A DNA stretch of 14,103 nucleotides, from NCBI GenBank assembly GCA_903905395.1, contig CAIVGD010000371.1:1-14103 (forward strand). The letters run 5' to 3'. The position numbers and the translations under genes are program-made. The notes beneath the pieces are model-generated. The model had not been told where the DNA came from, did no database searches, and saw nothing but the letters and a program-made list of their open reading frames with translations. The DNA comes from an uncultured Verrucomicrobiota bacterium. GTDB lineage: Bacteria > Verrucomicrobiota > Verrucomicrobiia > Methylacidiphilales > Verrucolacustridaceae. Of this stretch, positions 13,511 to 14,103 are shown piece after piece (the first letter of the stretch is position 1; every line of letters begins with the position of its first letter).

Positions 13511-13555
13511 GCAACTGTTTTTGGTTTTGAAGTTGAAAGTTTTGGATGCCGAAAA

Positions 13556-14103
13556 CTAGCGGGAGGATTCGGTGACGGATCCGATGGAGCGGTAGCGTTC
13601 CTGCCGGGTCTCCACCAATCGGGCGGGGGAGAGTTGAGATAGTTCGTGGAGATGGTGGATTATTTTTTCCAGCGTGGTGGCCACGGTGCGTTCCCAATCC
13701 CTGTGCGCGCCACCCTCGGGTTCGGGAATGACTTCATCCACCAACCCGAGTTCCTTCAAATCCCCTGAGGAAATCCTGAGTGCCTCGGCGGCCTGCGGGG
13801 CGTAGGCCCGATCCTTCCAAAGGATGCTGGCACAACCCTCGGGGGAAATGACGGAGTAGTAGGCATTCTCGAGAATGAGCACCCGGTTGGCCACGCCGAT
13901 GCCGAGGGCGCCCCCGCTCCCGCCCTCGCCAATTACGACGGCGACAATGGGGACGCGGAAGTTGAACATCTCGCGGATGTTGACGGCGATGGCCTCGGCG
14001 ATGTGACGCTCTTCGCTGGGGACGCCCGGGAAGGCGCCGGGGGTGTCGATGAAGCTGACGATGGGAAGGTGGAAGCGGTCGGCGAGGCGCATGAGGCGGA
14101 GGG
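13556..14103 (-). CDS. accA: Acetyl-CoA carboxylase carboxyltransferase subunit alpha, C-terminal part
   Basis: Transfers the carboxyl group from biotin to acetyl-CoA, making malonyl-CoA for fatty acid synthesis; works with AccD as an alpha2-beta2 complex. The 5' part lies beyond the window: the frame stays open through 14103 with LRL before the first Met, matching the ALRLM block of AccA, so the Met at 14092 is internal. Clear family blocks are SFIDTPGAFPG, VIGEGGSGGALGIGVANRVL (a glycine-rich oxyanion-type site), YYSVISPEGCASILWKD, and EVIPEPEGGAH. About 182 residues are present, ending in TAG (13558-13556). It converges on mcsA across the repeat-rich spacer. Confidence 0.96.
   Translation of the reverse strand, partial: LRLMRLADRFHLPIVSFIDTPGAFPGVPSEERHIAEAIAVNIREMFNFRVPIVAVVIGEGGSGGALGIGVANRVLILENAYYSVISPEGCASILWKDRAYAPQAAEALRISSGDLKELGLVDEVIPEPEGGAHRDWERTVATTLEKIIHHLHELSQLSPARLVETRQERYRSIGSVTESSR

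Larger units (their letters stand above)
13278..13555. other. Non-coding spacer rich in simple repeats and inverted repeats
   Basis: 278 bases between convergent mcsA and accA with no convincing gene. From left to right: a short hairpin GCGGA-TAAG-TCCGC (13282-13295); a degenerate hexamer repeat (13323-13352); a G6-A-G8 run (13352-13366); three TTGATTT units (13373-13400); then three inverted repeats (13442-13510). Its base composition, AT-rich between 13320 and 13440, differs from the GC-rich genes around it. Confidence 0.7.

Noticed and set aside
1..14103. Mobile element, prophage or defence system
   Set aside because: No transposase, integrase, phage gene, target-site duplication or known defence protein is visible; the genes are core functions.

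Overview
The window is a GC-rich, densely packed bacterial chromosome segment of housekeeping and central-regulation genes. Several traits fit the PVC superphylum, most likely Verrucomicrobiota: coaE next to rho, a Rho with an Arg/Gly/Asn-rich N-terminal tail, HPr kinase with HPr and Enzyme I but no sugar permease, an orphan McsA, and few clear Shine-Dalgarno sites. This assignment rests on gene content and family resemblance only; no phylogenetic marker is present and no comparison was run.

Layout. Positions 1-1430 hold the end of an FmdB-type zinc-ribbon protein with a Lys-Gly pentapeptide-repeat tail. It overlaps by 4 bases (GTGA) a secreted protein of unknown function, whose frame runs 62 bases into the antisense of a tRNA-His gene. 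The tRNA (anticodon GTG, encoded G-1:C73 pair) is on the minus strand, 4 bases from the plus-strand start of coaE.

From 1447 to 7699 six plus-strand genes lie close together: coaE, rho, galE, hprK, ptsH, ptsI. The last three give a phosphorelay. Enzyme I phosphorylates HPr on His24, and HPr kinase/phosphorylase acts on HPr Ser55. No EII transporter component is in the window, so a regulatory rather than transport role is plausible.

From 7794 to 11220 a second plus-strand group holds lysS, an MFS transporter and a DUF374 acyltransferase-like gene. These are tightly coupled, by a TTGA overlap with an SD-supported TTG start and then an ATGA overlap. Convergent to it on the minus strand are a class I RNA methyltransferase and a small membrane protein. 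The methyltransferase diverges from an McsA-like zinc protein across only 15 bases.

A 278-base non-coding stretch (13278-13555) follows mcsA. It holds a degenerate hexamer repeat, a G-run, TTGATTT repeats and a cluster of inverted repeats. The window ends inside accA (acetyl-CoA carboxylase alpha subunit, minus strand). No mobile element, CRISPR array or clearly new system was found. The most interesting points are the coaE/tRNA-His antisense arrangement, the permease-less PTS cluster, the orphan McsA with a possibly leaderless promoter, and the repeat-rich spacer.
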